Below, piece after piece: positions 46,871 to 55,180 of a stretch of DNA of 64,000 bases (its first letter is position 1; the number at the start of each line of letters is the position of its first letter). The notes beneath the pieces were generated by a model. It ran no database searches. It was not told the origin of the DNA and saw only the letters and a program-made list of their open reading frames with translations. The position numbers and the translations under genes are program-made. Source of the stretch: DASTHG01 sp035491895 (GTDB lineage Bacteria; Gemmatimonadota; Gemmatimonadetes; Gemmatimonadales; GWC2-71-9); the NCBI GenBank assembly GCA_035491895.1, contig DATJJY010000088.1, forward strand, positions 1 to 64,000, read 5' to 3'.

Positions 46871-48151
46871 ATGGCCACCACCGTCGTGATGGAAGCGCTC
46901 TCCCCGACGATGGAGGAGGGGCGGATCGTGAAGTGGTCCAAGGCCGTCGGCGATGCGGTCAAGACCGGCGAAACGCTGGCCGAGGTCGAGACCGACAAGG
47001 CGGTCATGGAGATCGTCGCCCGCGCCGATGGGCAGCTCCTCAAGCAGCTCGTCGCCGAGGGAGCGACGGTGCCGGTGGGGGAGGCGGTGGGGGTGATCGG
47101 TGCGCCGGGGGAGAGCGTTGCGACGACCGCTCCGGCTGCGCCCGCGAAGAAGCCGTCAGCCGTCAGCTCTCAGCCGTCAGCCGTCAGCTCTCAGCCGTCG
47201 GCTGTCAGCCCTCAGCCGTCAGCCGTCAGCTCTCAGCCGTCGGCTGTCAGCCCTCAGCCGGTCCCCCCAGTGGCCCCTGCTGACGCCACTCGCGTAGTGA
47301 GAGCCTCGCCGCTCGCGAAGCGGCTCGCCAAGGAACGGGGCGTCGACCTGAAGCTGGTGCAGGGATCGGGTCCCGGGGGACGCGTGATCATGCGGGACCT
47401 GGAGGGCGCCGTCGCCGTTACCGCTCCCCGTGCGTCCGCCCCCGCCCCGATAGGCGGCGGTGCCCCATATCGCGACGTCCCGCTCACCCAGATCCGCAAG
47501 ACCATCGCCAAGCGGCTCGGCGCGTCGCTGGGACCAATCCCCCACTTCTTCCTCACGGCCGAAGTGGACATGGAGCGGGCCGCCGAGGCGCGCGCGGCGC
47601 TCAACCAGCAGCTCGGCGATCAGCAAGGGAAGATCAGCGTCAACGACATCCTGCTGAAGGCCACGGCCCTGGCGCTCGTGAAACACGGCGCCTGCAACGC
47701 CTGGTGGCAGGAGGACCACATCCGCTACTGGAACGAGGTCCACCTCGGGATGGCCGTGGCCGTCGAGGACGGGCTGATCACGCCCGTCATCCGCAATACC
47801 GACCGCAAATCACTGCTGGATATCGGCGCCGAAGCGCGCGAGCTCGCCGGCCGGGCGCGCGAGCGCCGCCTGAAGCCGGAGGAGTACACCGGGTCGACGT
47901 TTTCCGTCTCGAACCTCGGCATGTTCGAGATCGACCAGTTCACCGCGGTCATCAACCCCCCCGAGGCGGGGATCCTCGCCGTCGGGACGATGGCCGCGAA
48001 ACCGGTGGCGGTGGACGGCCAGGTGGTCGTGCGGCGGCGCTTGCGGATGACGATGAGCTGCGACCACCGGGTGATCGACGGAGCCACCGGGGCCGCATTC
48101 CTGAAAACCTTGAAGCAGATGCTCGAGAATCCGTTGGCGATGCTCTTATAA
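46871..48151 (+). CDS. pdhC: Dihydrolipoamide acetyltransferase, PDH E2
   Basis: A 426-residue E2 core protein. One lipoyl domain (1-76, lipoyl lysine Lys43 in VETDKAVMEI) is followed by a Ser/Ala/Val/Pro/Gln linker, a peripheral-subunit-binding domain (about 140-176, ASPLAKRLAKERGVDL, GSGPGGRV) and the acetyltransferase domain with SCDHRVIDGATGAAFL. The linker is encoded by fifteen tandem 7-bp units. ATG 46871 begins TVVMEALSPTM, the canonical start; an upstream frame lies in pdhB. It takes the acetyl group from E1 to CoA, with lpdA as E3. Confidence 0.96.
   Translation: MATTVVMEALSPTMEEGRIVKWSKAVGDAVKTGETLAEVETDKAVMEIVARADGQLLKQLVAEGATVPVGEAVGVIGAPGESVATTAPAAPAKKPSAVSSQPSAVSSQPSAVSPQPSAVSSQPSAVSPQPVPPVAPADATRVVRASPLAKRLAKERGVDLKLVQGSGPGGRVIMRDLEGAVAVTAPRASAPAPIGGGAPYRDVPLTQIRKTIAKRLGASLGPIPHFFLTAEVDMERAAEARAALNQQLGDQQGKISVNDILLKATALALVKHGACNAWWQEDHIRYWNEVHLGMAVAVEDGLITPVIRNTDRKSLLDIGAEARELAGRARERRLKPEEYTGSTFSVSNLGMFEIDQFTAVINPPEAGILAVGTMAAKPVAVDGQVVVRRRLRMTMSCDHRVIDGATGAAFLKTLKQMLENPLAMLL
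47152..47256 (+). repeat. 15-unit heptamer array encoding the E2 linker
   Basis: Fifteen 7-bp units of the forms GCCGTCA, GCTCTCA, GCTGTCA, GCCGTCG and GCCCTCA, head to tail. The last eleven repeat with a 42-bp (six-unit) higher-order period, which equals 14 codons, so the peptide also repeats (SAVSSQPSAVSPQP). The array sits exactly in the flexible stretch between the lipoyl and subunit-binding domains, with no stop codon. Confidence 0.9.
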
Positions 48152-48211
48152 ATGCAGAATGATGAATGTCGAATGCAGAATTGTGCATTCTGCAGTTTGC
48201 ATTCTGCATTC
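48151..48211. repeat. Inverted heptamer array between pdhC and lpdA
   Basis: Left arm: AATGCAG, AATGATG, AATGTCG, AATGCAG, AATTGTG. Right arm: TGCATTC, TGCAGTT, TGCATTC, TGCATTC. The arms are approximately complementary, filling the gap between the E2 stop and the lpdA ribosome-binding site. The core GCATTC matches the array before tdk (11727). Confidence 0.8.
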
Positions 48212-48225
48212 CAAGGGGAGGCTCA

Positions 48226-49617
48226 TTGGCTAGTCAATTCGACGTGATTGTCCTTGGCGGGGGCCCTGCCGGCTACGAGTGCGCCATTCGAGCGGCGCAG
48301 CTCGGCATGGCCTGCGCCGTGGTGGAGCGCGAGAAGCTCGGCGGGGTGTGCGTCAATATCGGGTGCATCCCCACCAAGGCCCTGCTCCATTCGGCCTTTA
48401 TCGCCCACCTGCTGAAGGATTCGGCGGACTTCGGTGTGGCGGCCGGCACGGTGAAAACCGACTACGGCGTCGCGATGAAACGCAGTCGCAAGGTCGCCGA
48501 CCAGAACTCGCGGGGCGTCGAGTTCCTGATGAAGAAGAACAAGATCACCGTCATCAAGGGTACGGGCGTCCTGCAGCCGGGCCGCAAGGTCCAGGTAGGC
48601 AGCGACATCCTCGAAGCCAAGAAGGCGGTCGTCATCGCCACCGGATCGCGCGTGAAGGGCATCCCTCAAATCGGGCTCGAGATCAACAAGACGACCGTCA
48701 TCTCTTCCGACGAAGCGCTGCTGCTGGAGAAGCTCCCCGCGTCGGTGGCGGTCATCGGCGCCGGTGCCGTCGGAATGGAGTTCGCCGACATTTTCAACGC
48801 CTTTGGCGTGCCCGTAACGTTGATCGAAGCCCTCCCCCGCATACTCCCCCTCGAGGATGCCGAGGCGTCGGCGGAGCTCGCCAAGAGCTACCGCAAGCGG
48901 GGCATCACCGTGATCGCCGGGGCGAAGGTGACCAAGGCCGCTGTCGGCAAGGACAAGGTCGTACTGGACGTCGAAGCGGAGGGCGGGAAGCAGCAGGTCG
49001 AGGCAGCCGCTGTCCTGATGGCGGCAGGCCGGGCGGTCAACACGGAGAACGTAGGACTCAAAGAGTGCGGCATTCAGCTGACCGATCGGGGCTTCATCAA
49101 GGTCGACCAGAACCTCCAGACCACGGCGCCGGGATACTACGCCATCGGCGACGTCGCCGGTCCACCGATGCTGGCGCACAAGGGAAGCCGCGAGGGGATC
49201 ATCGTCGCGGAGCGTCTCGCCGGAAAACAGCCGCACGCGCTCCGCTACGACAACGTGCCCAGCGTGACGTACTGTCACCCCGAGGTGGCGAGCATCGGGC
49301 TCTCCGAGGATCAGTGCAAAGAGCAGAAGCTCGAGTATATCGCCGGGAAGTTCCCGTTTTCCGCCAACGGCCGCGCCCGCGGCACCGGGGAGACGGAGGG
49401 ATTCGTGAAGGTGCTCCGGGAGAAAAAGTACGGAGAGATCCTCGGTGCCCATATCGTCGGCGCCCACGCGTCGGAGATGATCCACGAGCTGGCGGTGGCG
49501 CGGGAGAACGAGTACACGGTCGAAGAGGTCGAGCTCGCGATCCACGCGCATCCGACGATGTCGGAGGCCGTGGCGGAAGCCTGCCTCGATTCGCTCGGCC
49601 GGGCGATCAATATCTGA
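48226..49617 (+). CDS. lpdA: Dihydrolipoamide dehydrogenase, E3
   Basis: A 463-residue FAD/NAD disulfide oxidoreductase that reoxidises dihydrolipoyl groups of E2 (and probably GcvH). Redox Cys pair Cys42/Cys47 in GGVCVNIGCIPTKAL, FAD motif VLGGGPAGYECA, NAD motif VIGAGAVGMEFADIF, and the C-terminal interface HAHPTMSEAV with the catalytic His. The start is TTG 48226: AAGGGGAGG sits 4-5 bases upstream, whereas an upstream in-frame ATG (48166) lies within the repeat array. It is the last structural gene of the PDH set. Confidence 0.96.
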   Translation: MASQFDVIVLGGGPAGYECAIRAAQLGMACAVVEREKLGGVCVNIGCIPTKALLHSAFIAHLLKDSADFGVAAGTVKTDYGVAMKRSRKVADQNSRGVEFLMKKNKITVIKGTGVLQPGRKVQVGSDILEAKKAVVIATGSRVKGIPQIGLEINKTTVISSDEALLLEKLPASVAVIGAGAVGMEFADIFNAFGVPVTLIEALPRILPLEDAEASAELAKSYRKRGITVIAGAKVTKAAVGKDKVVLDVEAEGGKQQVEAAAVLMAAGRAVNTENVGLKECGIQLTDRGFIKVDQNLQTTAPGYYAIGDVAGPPMLAHKGSREGIIVAERLAGKQPHALRYDNVPSVTYCHPEVASIGLSEDQCKEQKLEYIAGKFPFSANGRARGTGETEGFVKVLREKKYGEILGAHIVGAHASEMIHELAVARENEYTVEEVELAIHAHPTMSEAVAEACLDSLGRAINI

Positions 49618-49691
49618 ACGACGCGGCGAAGGACCCGGTGGCCGTCGGACTGGGAGCGATCGGGACCGGGTCCGGTCTCGGTGGAGCAATG

Positions 49692-50042
49692 ATGACGCTG
49701 GCGCAGATCGTCGTCAGCCAGCTCCGCAGTCACCTCGAGGTCGTTGCTTACCAGGAGGAGTTCGCAGGTCTCCTTTTCTATGGTACACTGGCAGCGCTCG
49801 GCCTGGCAGCCTTTTTCGGCTGGCGCCGTAGCACTCCCATCGAGAACATCTGGCAGCGTGGCGTGATCGCGGTTTTGGCGGCCGTGGGCGCCCTCATCAT
49901 CGGCTTTCTCGCCGCCCTGGCGGATCGACTCTTGGGTCTTACCGGTCTGATCCTGTGGGGCGTCCTGGCCCTGGGGTTCGGCGTCGCCGCGAGCCGCTGG
50001 GCGGTGCGCGGCGCCGGCCCGGCGGCCAGCGGGGTCGCATGA
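49692..50042 (+). CDS. Small membrane protein between lpdA and lipB
   Basis: A 116-residue protein with three or so hydrophobic helices (EEFAGLLFYGTLAALGLAAF, QRGVIAVLAAVGALIIGFLA, LLGLTGLILWGVLALGFGVA). No recognised family. GGTGGAG is placed 5 bases before ATG 49692; the adjacent ATG 49689 is the alternative. Its stop overlaps the lipB ATG (ATGA), so it is translated with the lipoate genes, but no lipoate-related motif is visible. Confidence 0.65.
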   Translation: MTLAQIVVSQLRSHLEVVAYQEEFAGLLFYGTLAALGLAAFFGWRRSTPIENIWQRGVIAVLAAVGALIIGFLAALADRLLGLTGLILWGVLALGFGVAASRWAVRGAGPAASGVA

Positions 50043-50713
50043 GCCCGAACCCGCTCGAGGTCATCCTGGCGGGGAGGATGGAGTACCGCGCGGCGCTCGC
50101 CTGGCAGCGCGCGCTGGCACACGACCGCATCGCTGGTCGGCTGGGACACGACGTCCTGTTATTGCTGGAGCACGACCCGGTCGTCACGCTGGGTCGGACG
50201 ACACAAGCAGCCCACGTGCTGCAGTCCCAGGGCATCGACGTCGTGGAGGTGGAGCGTGGCGGCGACGTCACCTTCCACGGCCCTGGACAGCTCGTGGGAT
50301 ATCCGATCCTCGACCTCAACGCCTACCGGCCGGACCTGCACTGGTATCTCCGTACGCTCGAGCAGGCGCTGATCGACGCGCTCGGCGCGCTCGCGATACC
50401 GGCGGAGCGCAACCCCGGGCTGACCGGCGTTTGGACGCGCGGCCGCAAGATCGCCAGCATCGGCATCCACGTGAAGCAGTGGGTCACCTGGCACGGCTTT
50501 GCCCTCAACGTCACGACCGATCTCTCGGCGTTCGACCGCATCGTGCCCTGCGGGATTCCCGGCGTCGTCATGACGTCGGTCGCGCGCGAGCGCGGGGAGG
50601 ACACCGCCGGCACGGCGTTGTGGGAGGACACGGTGCGGGCCGTGATGCACGGATTCGAGACGGCGTTCGGCGTCGCGACGCGTCTCGCCGAGCCCGCCAC
50701 CCAACCGTCATGA
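50039..50713 (+). CDS. lipB: Octanoyl-[acyl-carrier-protein]:protein N-octanoyltransferase
   Basis: A 224-residue transferase that moves octanoyl from ACP onto the target lysine of E2 or GcvH, the step before LipA. Family motifs: RGGDVTFHGPGQLVGYPIL (about 74-92), RKIASIGIHVKQWVTWHGFA with the catalytic lysine, and the catalytic cysteine in IVPCGIPGVVMTS. Start ATG 50039, overlapping the upstream stop. With lipA, pdhABC and lpdA this completes the de novo lipoate pathway in one 6.8-kb stretch. Confidence 0.96.
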   Translation: MSPNPLEVILAGRMEYRAALAWQRALAHDRIAGRLGHDVLLLLEHDPVVTLGRTTQAAHVLQSQGIDVVEVERGGDVTFHGPGQLVGYPILDLNAYRPDLHWYLRTLEQALIDALGALAIPAERNPGLTGVWTRGRKIASIGIHVKQWVTWHGFALNVTTDLSAFDRIVPCGIPGVVMTSVARERGEDTAGTALWEDTVRAVMHGFETAFGVATRLAEPATQPS

Positions 50714-51342
50714 GCGCGGGTCCGGCCGCGCGTGAGCGCCTGCCTCCAGGCCAGGTGCTCACGAAGAAATGGCCGGTGCTTCACTACGGGCTCGTCCCGA
50801 CGGTCGATCTCGCGACGTGGACCTTCACGGTGGACGGCCTTGTCGAGCGTCCGTTCGTTCTCACCTACGACGAGCTCCTCGCCCTACCCCGCTCCACCAC
50901 GCAATGCGACATCCATTGCGTCACGACGTGGAGCCGGTACGACAACAGCTTTGGCGGTGTGGCGGTGCGGCTGCTGCTCGAGCGCGCCGGCGTGCGCCCA
51001 GACGCTCGCTACTGTCTCGTGTCGGCCGAGCAGCAATTCACGACCAACCTGCCGTTAGCCGATCTCGACCGGGCAGAGAATCTCGTAGCGCTCACGCACG
51101 ATGGCGAGCCGCTGACTCCCGAGCACGGCTGGCCAGCCCGGCTCCTCGTCCCGCATCTGTATTTCTGGAAGAGCGCGAAGTGGGTGCGGGGGTTGACGCT
51201 GCTGGACGCCGACGTCCCCGGTTTTTGGGAGCAGAACGGCTATCACATGCACGGCGACCCGTGGACGGAAGAGCGCTACGGCGGTCGGGGTTTGACCCAG
51301 CACGACATCAATCGGCTGCGCAATCTCAGCAAGAGGACGTGA
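50710..51342 (+). CDS. Molybdopterin-dependent sulfite-oxidase-fold protein
   Basis: A 210-residue protein of the SUOX/YedY fold without a signal peptide. WTFTVDGLVERPFVLTYDEL and the molybdenum-ligand block TQCDIHCVTTWS (Cys about 66 and 70, the second at the usual ligand position) are visible, followed by VSAEQQFTTNLPLADL and PHLYFWKSAKWVRGL. It lacks the C-terminal dimerisation domain of true sulfite oxidases, resembling short YedY/MsrP-like and plant-type members. Substrate unknown. Its ATG overlaps the lipB stop (ATGA); its last 17 bases overlap the convergent kinase gene. Confidence 0.88.
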   Translation: MSAGPAARERLPPGQVLTKKWPVLHYGLVPTVDLATWTFTVDGLVERPFVLTYDELLALPRSTTQCDIHCVTTWSRYDNSFGGVAVRLLLERAGVRPDARYCLVSAEQQFTTNLPLADLDRAENLVALTHDGEPLTPEHGWPARLLVPHLYFWKSAKWVRGLTLLDADVPGFWEQNGYHMHGDPWTEERYGGRGLTQHDINRLRNLSKRT

Positions 51343-53128
51343 GCAGCTCCTCGACCTCCCGCGCTGCATCCGCCTGGATGCGGCCTTCCTCCGCCAACTC
51401 GCGGGCGGCCGCCGCAAGGGGCGAATCTGGTAGCGCGGCCTGTAACGCCGCATCCCCCGTTATCCGGCTCAATGTGGCGGTCGTTTCGAGCAGCCGCTGC
51501 ACGAGCGCGTCGCGGCCCTGCTCACAGCGCGCCAGCGCCTCAATGCCGTCGGGCAGGTTCGTGAGACGCTCGGTCTGCGCGGCGCCGGCGTCGAGCTGGC
51601 GGTCGAGCGCGGCAAGCTGGCGCGCCACGGCACACGCCGCCACGACGAGGGCGCCCACGAGCGCCGGCCCGACCGGTGACCCCGCGGTGCGTCTCAGCAA
51701 GTCGATCAGGAGCGTGCGCGCGGCACCGCTGGGCAGCTCCGCCAGGGTCCGCACGGCTTCCCGCTCGGCGTCGAGCGGCAGGACATGCCGGCCCGCGGGG
51801 CGGGGATTCCACACCGGCGTGCGGCGCCCGAGCGTTGCCAGACTCACGAGACTCACCGCCACGAGCGGCGTCGTGGCGAAGAGCAGCGGCGCGGCCGCGA
51901 GAACCCCCACGGCCAATCCCCCGGTCGTGACGGCGCCGGCGAGCAGCAGGATCGGCGTGGGCACGTCGGTGCGAGACAGACGCGCCAGCGACTCGGTCCG
52001 CGCGGGAATTCCATGATCGGCGAGCAGCTCGACAACTCGTTCGCCCGCGGCACGAGGAACGCGTAACAACGGCCGCTCGCCGCCGAGGAGCGCCTGGTGC
52101 CCCGTAGACGAGACGCTCGGCAGGCGACCTTCGAGCGCGTCCCGTACGGCGCGGCGGGGCGTGCGAGCGGTGGGAGGGTCGACGAATACGAGCACATCGT
52201 CCGCTCCATCGGCCCGTCTGGCACAGCGCGGGCAGACGCCGAGGTCGAACGGCTCGGCGGCGCCGCACATCACGCAGCTGAACCGGGCCGGTGGGGCCGA
52301 CAGCTCTTCCCCCGCATCCGGGGTCAGCGCCGCGGCGAAGAGACCGACCGACGGAAATCGATCAGCGGGATCGGCGGCTGTGGCACGCGCCACCGCTGCG
52401 TCGAGCCACGCCGGGACGTCCGGGCGGCGGCCCCTGGGATGATGCCCGGCGACCGCGCTGACGGCGCTTCGCCCCGCACGCGACGGCAGCGAGCCCGTGA
52501 GGGCATAGAAGAGCGTGACTCCGAGCGAGTAGACCTCGGATCGCGCGTCGGCGCGGGTTCCCGCCAGCACCTCCGGCGCGGCATAATCGAGCGTGCCGAC
52601 GAGGCCACCGGTCTGGGTGAGCGTTGCAAGCCCGGCGAGGCGCGCCGATCCGAAATCGGTCAGCCGCGCCCGGCCATCGAGCGCGAGCAGGATGTTCTGC
52701 GGCTTGACGTCACGATGCAGGATGCCGCGGCGATGGGCGACCGCCAGCGCGTCGGCGATCTCCTGCCCCAGACGCGCCGTCGCGGCGCCGTCGAGCGGGC
52801 CGCTGTCCCGCACCCGCACGGCGAGATCGGGACCGTGCACGTATTCCATGACGACGAAACCCCATGGGCCCTGCTCGGCCACGTCGAATACCTGAACGAT
52901 GTTCGGGTGGCTGATCTGCCGGACGGCCTGCACCTCCCGCCGCAGCCGCTCGCGGGCCAGCCGTGCGGCCGCGGGCGGTGGGACCAGCAGCTTGATCGCG
53001 ACGTCGCTGCCGATCCGTCGATCGCGCGCGCGATACACGACCGAATAGCCGCCACGACCGATCTCTCCCAGGATCTCGTATCGGTCTTGGAGGACGGTGC
53101 CGCTCGCGAAGTAGGTGGAGTCGATCAC
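51326..53128 (-). CDS. Membrane-anchored Ser/Thr protein kinase
   Basis: A 600-residue Hanks-type kinase. Kinase domain about 17-275: GRGGYSVVY glycine loop, Lys46 in VAIKLL, catalytic HRDVKPQN (138-145), DFG (158-160) and APE in DYAAPEVL. A zinc-ribbon-like CVMCGAAEPFDLGVCPRC follows at about 285-305. Two adjacent hydrophobic segments (PILLLAGAVTTGGLAVGVL and the next 20 residues) and a later one (ALVGALVVAACAVA) may anchor it, and the C-terminal region is helical. It overlaps a TPR-protein gene upstream by 4 bp (ATGA). Confidence 0.92.
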   Translation of the reverse strand: MIDSTYFASGTVLQDRYEILGEIGRGGYSVVYRARDRRIGSDVAIKLLVPPPAAARLARERLRREVQAVRQISHPNIVQVFDVAEQGPWGFVVMEYVHGPDLAVRVRDSGPLDGAATARLGQEIADALAVAHRRGILHRDVKPQNILLALDGRARLTDFGSARLAGLATLTQTGGLVGTLDYAAPEVLAGTRADARSEVYSLGVTLFYALTGSLPSRAGRSAVSAVAGHHPRGRRPDVPAWLDAAVARATAADPADRFPSVGLFAAALTPDAGEELSAPPARFSCVMCGAAEPFDLGVCPRCARRADGADDVLVFVDPPTARTPRRAVRDALEGRLPSVSSTGHQALLGGERPLLRVPRAAGERVVELLADHGIPARTESLARLSRTDVPTPILLLAGAVTTGGLAVGVLAAAPLLFATTPLVAVSLVSLATLGRRTPVWNPRPAGRHVLPLDAEREAVRTLAELPSGAARTLLIDLLRRTAGSPVGPALVGALVVAACAVARQLAALDRQLDAGAAQTERLTNLPDGIEALARCEQGRDALVQRLLETTATLSRITGDAALQAALPDSPLAAAARELAEEGRIQADAAREVEELLTSSC

Positions 53129-53703
53129 TCCGGCAGCCGCGCGAGCACGTCTCGCGCGTTGTGCGTCCAGCCGTCGTTCTCGTGGTAATACGTAAGGAAG
53201 GACGTGAGGTGCTGCCGGGCCAGGCGCGGCTGCCCCAGCGCGTACTCCGACATCCCGGCGTGGTACAGCGCCATGTACTGGTTGGGCCAGTACTCGAGCA
53301 CCAGCTCCATGATCGGTCCCGCTGATCGATCGTCACCGGCATCGGCCACGGGGTGGCCGACATCGAAGACGATGCCCGCCGCCCGGGGGCGATCACTCGA
53401 TGCGAGGCGGTCGATCACCGCCCGCGCGGAATCAATGCGGCCGCCGAGCGCATAACACGCCGCGCTGTAGCCCTGCCCTTCCACCGTCGGGGGCGCGGGA
53501 TGGCGCCGCTGGGTGACTTCGGCTTCCACGGCATTACAGTAGGGCTTGATCGCCGCAAACCATTGCGCAGCGGAGCCGTCGAAACCCACCACCGCTGGAA
53601 GGGGCGGCTGCGGACTCGGCGCCGGGCGCGGCTCGTGGCGGATCGCCACGACGGCGCAAACGAGCAGGTAGCCGATGCCGGCGAGGATCAGGGGACGGTG
53701 CAT
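53125..53703 (-). CDS. Membrane-anchored TPR-like protein
   Basis: A 192-residue protein with an N-terminal membrane anchor (LILAGIGYLLVCAVVAI) and a Pro-rich spacer, followed by TPR-like helices (YSAACYALGGRIDSARAVI, MALYHAGMSEYALGQPRLA) on the outer side. No enzyme motif. Coupled to the kinase by ATGA and located downstream of the M20 peptidase, so it may scaffold or regulate the kinase. Family not recognised. Confidence 0.8.
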   Translation of the reverse strand: MHRPLILAGIGYLLVCAVVAIRHEPRPAPSPQPPLPAVVGFDGSAAQWFAAIKPYCNAVEAEVTQRRHPAPPTVEGQGYSAACYALGGRIDSARAVIDRLASSDRPRAAGIVFDVGHPVADAGDDRSAGPIMELVLEYWPNQYMALYHAGMSEYALGQPRLARQHLTSFLTYYHENDGWTHNARDVLARLPE

Positions 53704-53768
53704 AGCGGCAATATGAGAGACGACCGAGGCCGGCCGATGTGCACCCCGTCACGAAGGAAAGCCGAAAA

Positions 53769-55112
53769 CTACTCTCGGCCGATCCCGTTCCGCGCCAGGA
53801 GCTCGAAGAACCGCTGAAACACCTGAACCCCGTCCCAGAGCTGCTGCAGATCGAGCTTCTCGTCCGGGGCGTGCAGCCGGTCGTCGGGGAGTCCGATCCC
53901 CGTCAGCAGGACCGGCGCGCCCTGCCGGCCCAGCGCGGGGACGACGGGAATCGATCCGCCGGCCCGCGCCGCCACGGTACCGCGACCCACGATGTCGTGA
54001 AAGGCGCGATCGAGCAGTTGGAACGCCGGGTGATCGATGCGAACCTGGGCGGGATCAGCCCCATGCAGAAAGCGGACGGTGGCGGTCACGTACTTGGGGA
54101 CGAGCCGTTTCACCGCAGCCGCGAGCTGGCGCTCCACCGTCTTCATCTTCTGGTTGGGCACGAGCCGCAGGCTCACTTTCGCGGTCGCTTCGGCGGGAAT
54201 CACCGTCTTGGCCCCCACTCCGGTGAAACCACCGGTGATGCCGTGGATCTCGAACGTCGGCAACGCCCAGAGCCGCTCGAACACCGAGCGGCCCTTGAGC
54301 CCGGTGAGCGCCTTCGCCTGCACGCGCCGATTGAGGAACTCCTTCTCCCGGAACGGCAGCCGCTTCCACAGGGCCCGTTCTCTGGCGCTCGGCGCCTTCA
54401 CGGCGGCATACAGCCCCGGAATGTTGATCTTCCCGTCGGGACTCTTGAGCCGGGAGAGCAGCCGGCACAGCTCCTCGTGCGCGTTGGGGGCGGCGCCACC
54501 GTACTCGCCGGAGTGGAGATCGTGTTTCGCCGTGCGCACGGTGATCTCGGCGTAGCACATGCCGCGCAGCGTGGTGTACACCGCGGGCCACCCGGGCGCC
54601 ACGTACGACATATCGGCGACGAGAGCCACATCGGCGCGCGTGCGCTCCGGCTCTCGACGCAGCAGATCGAACAGTACCTTGCTGCCGTATTCTTCTTCGC
54701 CCTCGATCATGAAGTGCAGGTTGACCGGCGGCGTGCCGGACACCTCCATCGCGCGGAGCAGGCAGAAGACCTGGCCCTTGTCGTCCGCCGCACCGCGCGC
54801 ATAGATGCGGCCATCGCGCACCGACGGCTCGAACGGCGGCGTCGTCCATTCGTTCAGCGGATCGGGCGGCTGCACGTCGTAATGGCCGTAGATCAGCAAC
54901 GTCGGCGCGCCCGGGACCTCGGGGCCGACGCCCCACACGACCGGATGCGTTTCGCTGCCGAGAAACGACACTTCGCGGCAGCCGAGCCGCCGCAGGTCGC
55001 GCGCCACCCATTCCGCCGCGCGCCGGCAGTCGGCGTCGTGGGCGGGGAGCGTGGAGATCGAAGGGATGCGCAGGAATTCGGAGAGTTCGGCGAGCCAGCG
55101 ATCGTGATCCAT
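53769..55112 (-). CDS. M20-family peptidase (carnosinase/dipeptidase type)
   Basis: A 447-residue zinc peptidase with the catalytic set of family M20: LLIYGHYDVQPPDPLNEW (about 72-89), ARGAADDKGQ (bridging Asp), FMIEGEEEYGS (Glu-Glu), and HDLHSGEYGGAAPN. The C-terminal LTGIGLPDDRLHAPDEKLD carries the last His. It would cleave short peptides in the cytoplasm; no signal peptide is seen. It heads the operon leading to the TPR protein and kinase and diverges from another TPR gene. Confidence 0.94.
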   Translation of the reverse strand: MDHDRWLAELSEFLRIPSISTLPAHDADCRRAAEWVARDLRRLGCREVSFLGSETHPVVWGVGPEVPGAPTLLIYGHYDVQPPDPLNEWTTPPFEPSVRDGRIYARGAADDKGQVFCLLRAMEVSGTPPVNLHFMIEGEEEYGSKVLFDLLRREPERTRADVALVADMSYVAPGWPAVYTTLRGMCYAEITVRTAKHDLHSGEYGGAAPNAHEELCRLLSRLKSPDGKINIPGLYAAVKAPSARERALWKRLPFREKEFLNRRVQAKALTGLKGRSVFERLWALPTFEIHGITGGFTGVGAKTVIPAEATAKVSLRLVPNQKMKTVERQLAAAVKRLVPKYVTATVRFLHGADPAQVRIDHPAFQLLDRAFHDIVGRGTVAARAGGSIPVVPALGRQGAPVLLTGIGLPDDRLHAPDEKLDLQQLWDGVQVFQRFFELLARNGIGRE

Positions 55113-55180
55113 GGCGGGACAATCTAGTAAGGGGAGGGTGCGGCTAGCCAGCGTGTTGCACGAGGGTAGATTAGCGAGTC

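Noticed and set aside
45330..46889. A 519-residue plus-strand frame across pdhA/pdhB
   Set aside because: Wrong-frame shadow of two well-conserved genes.
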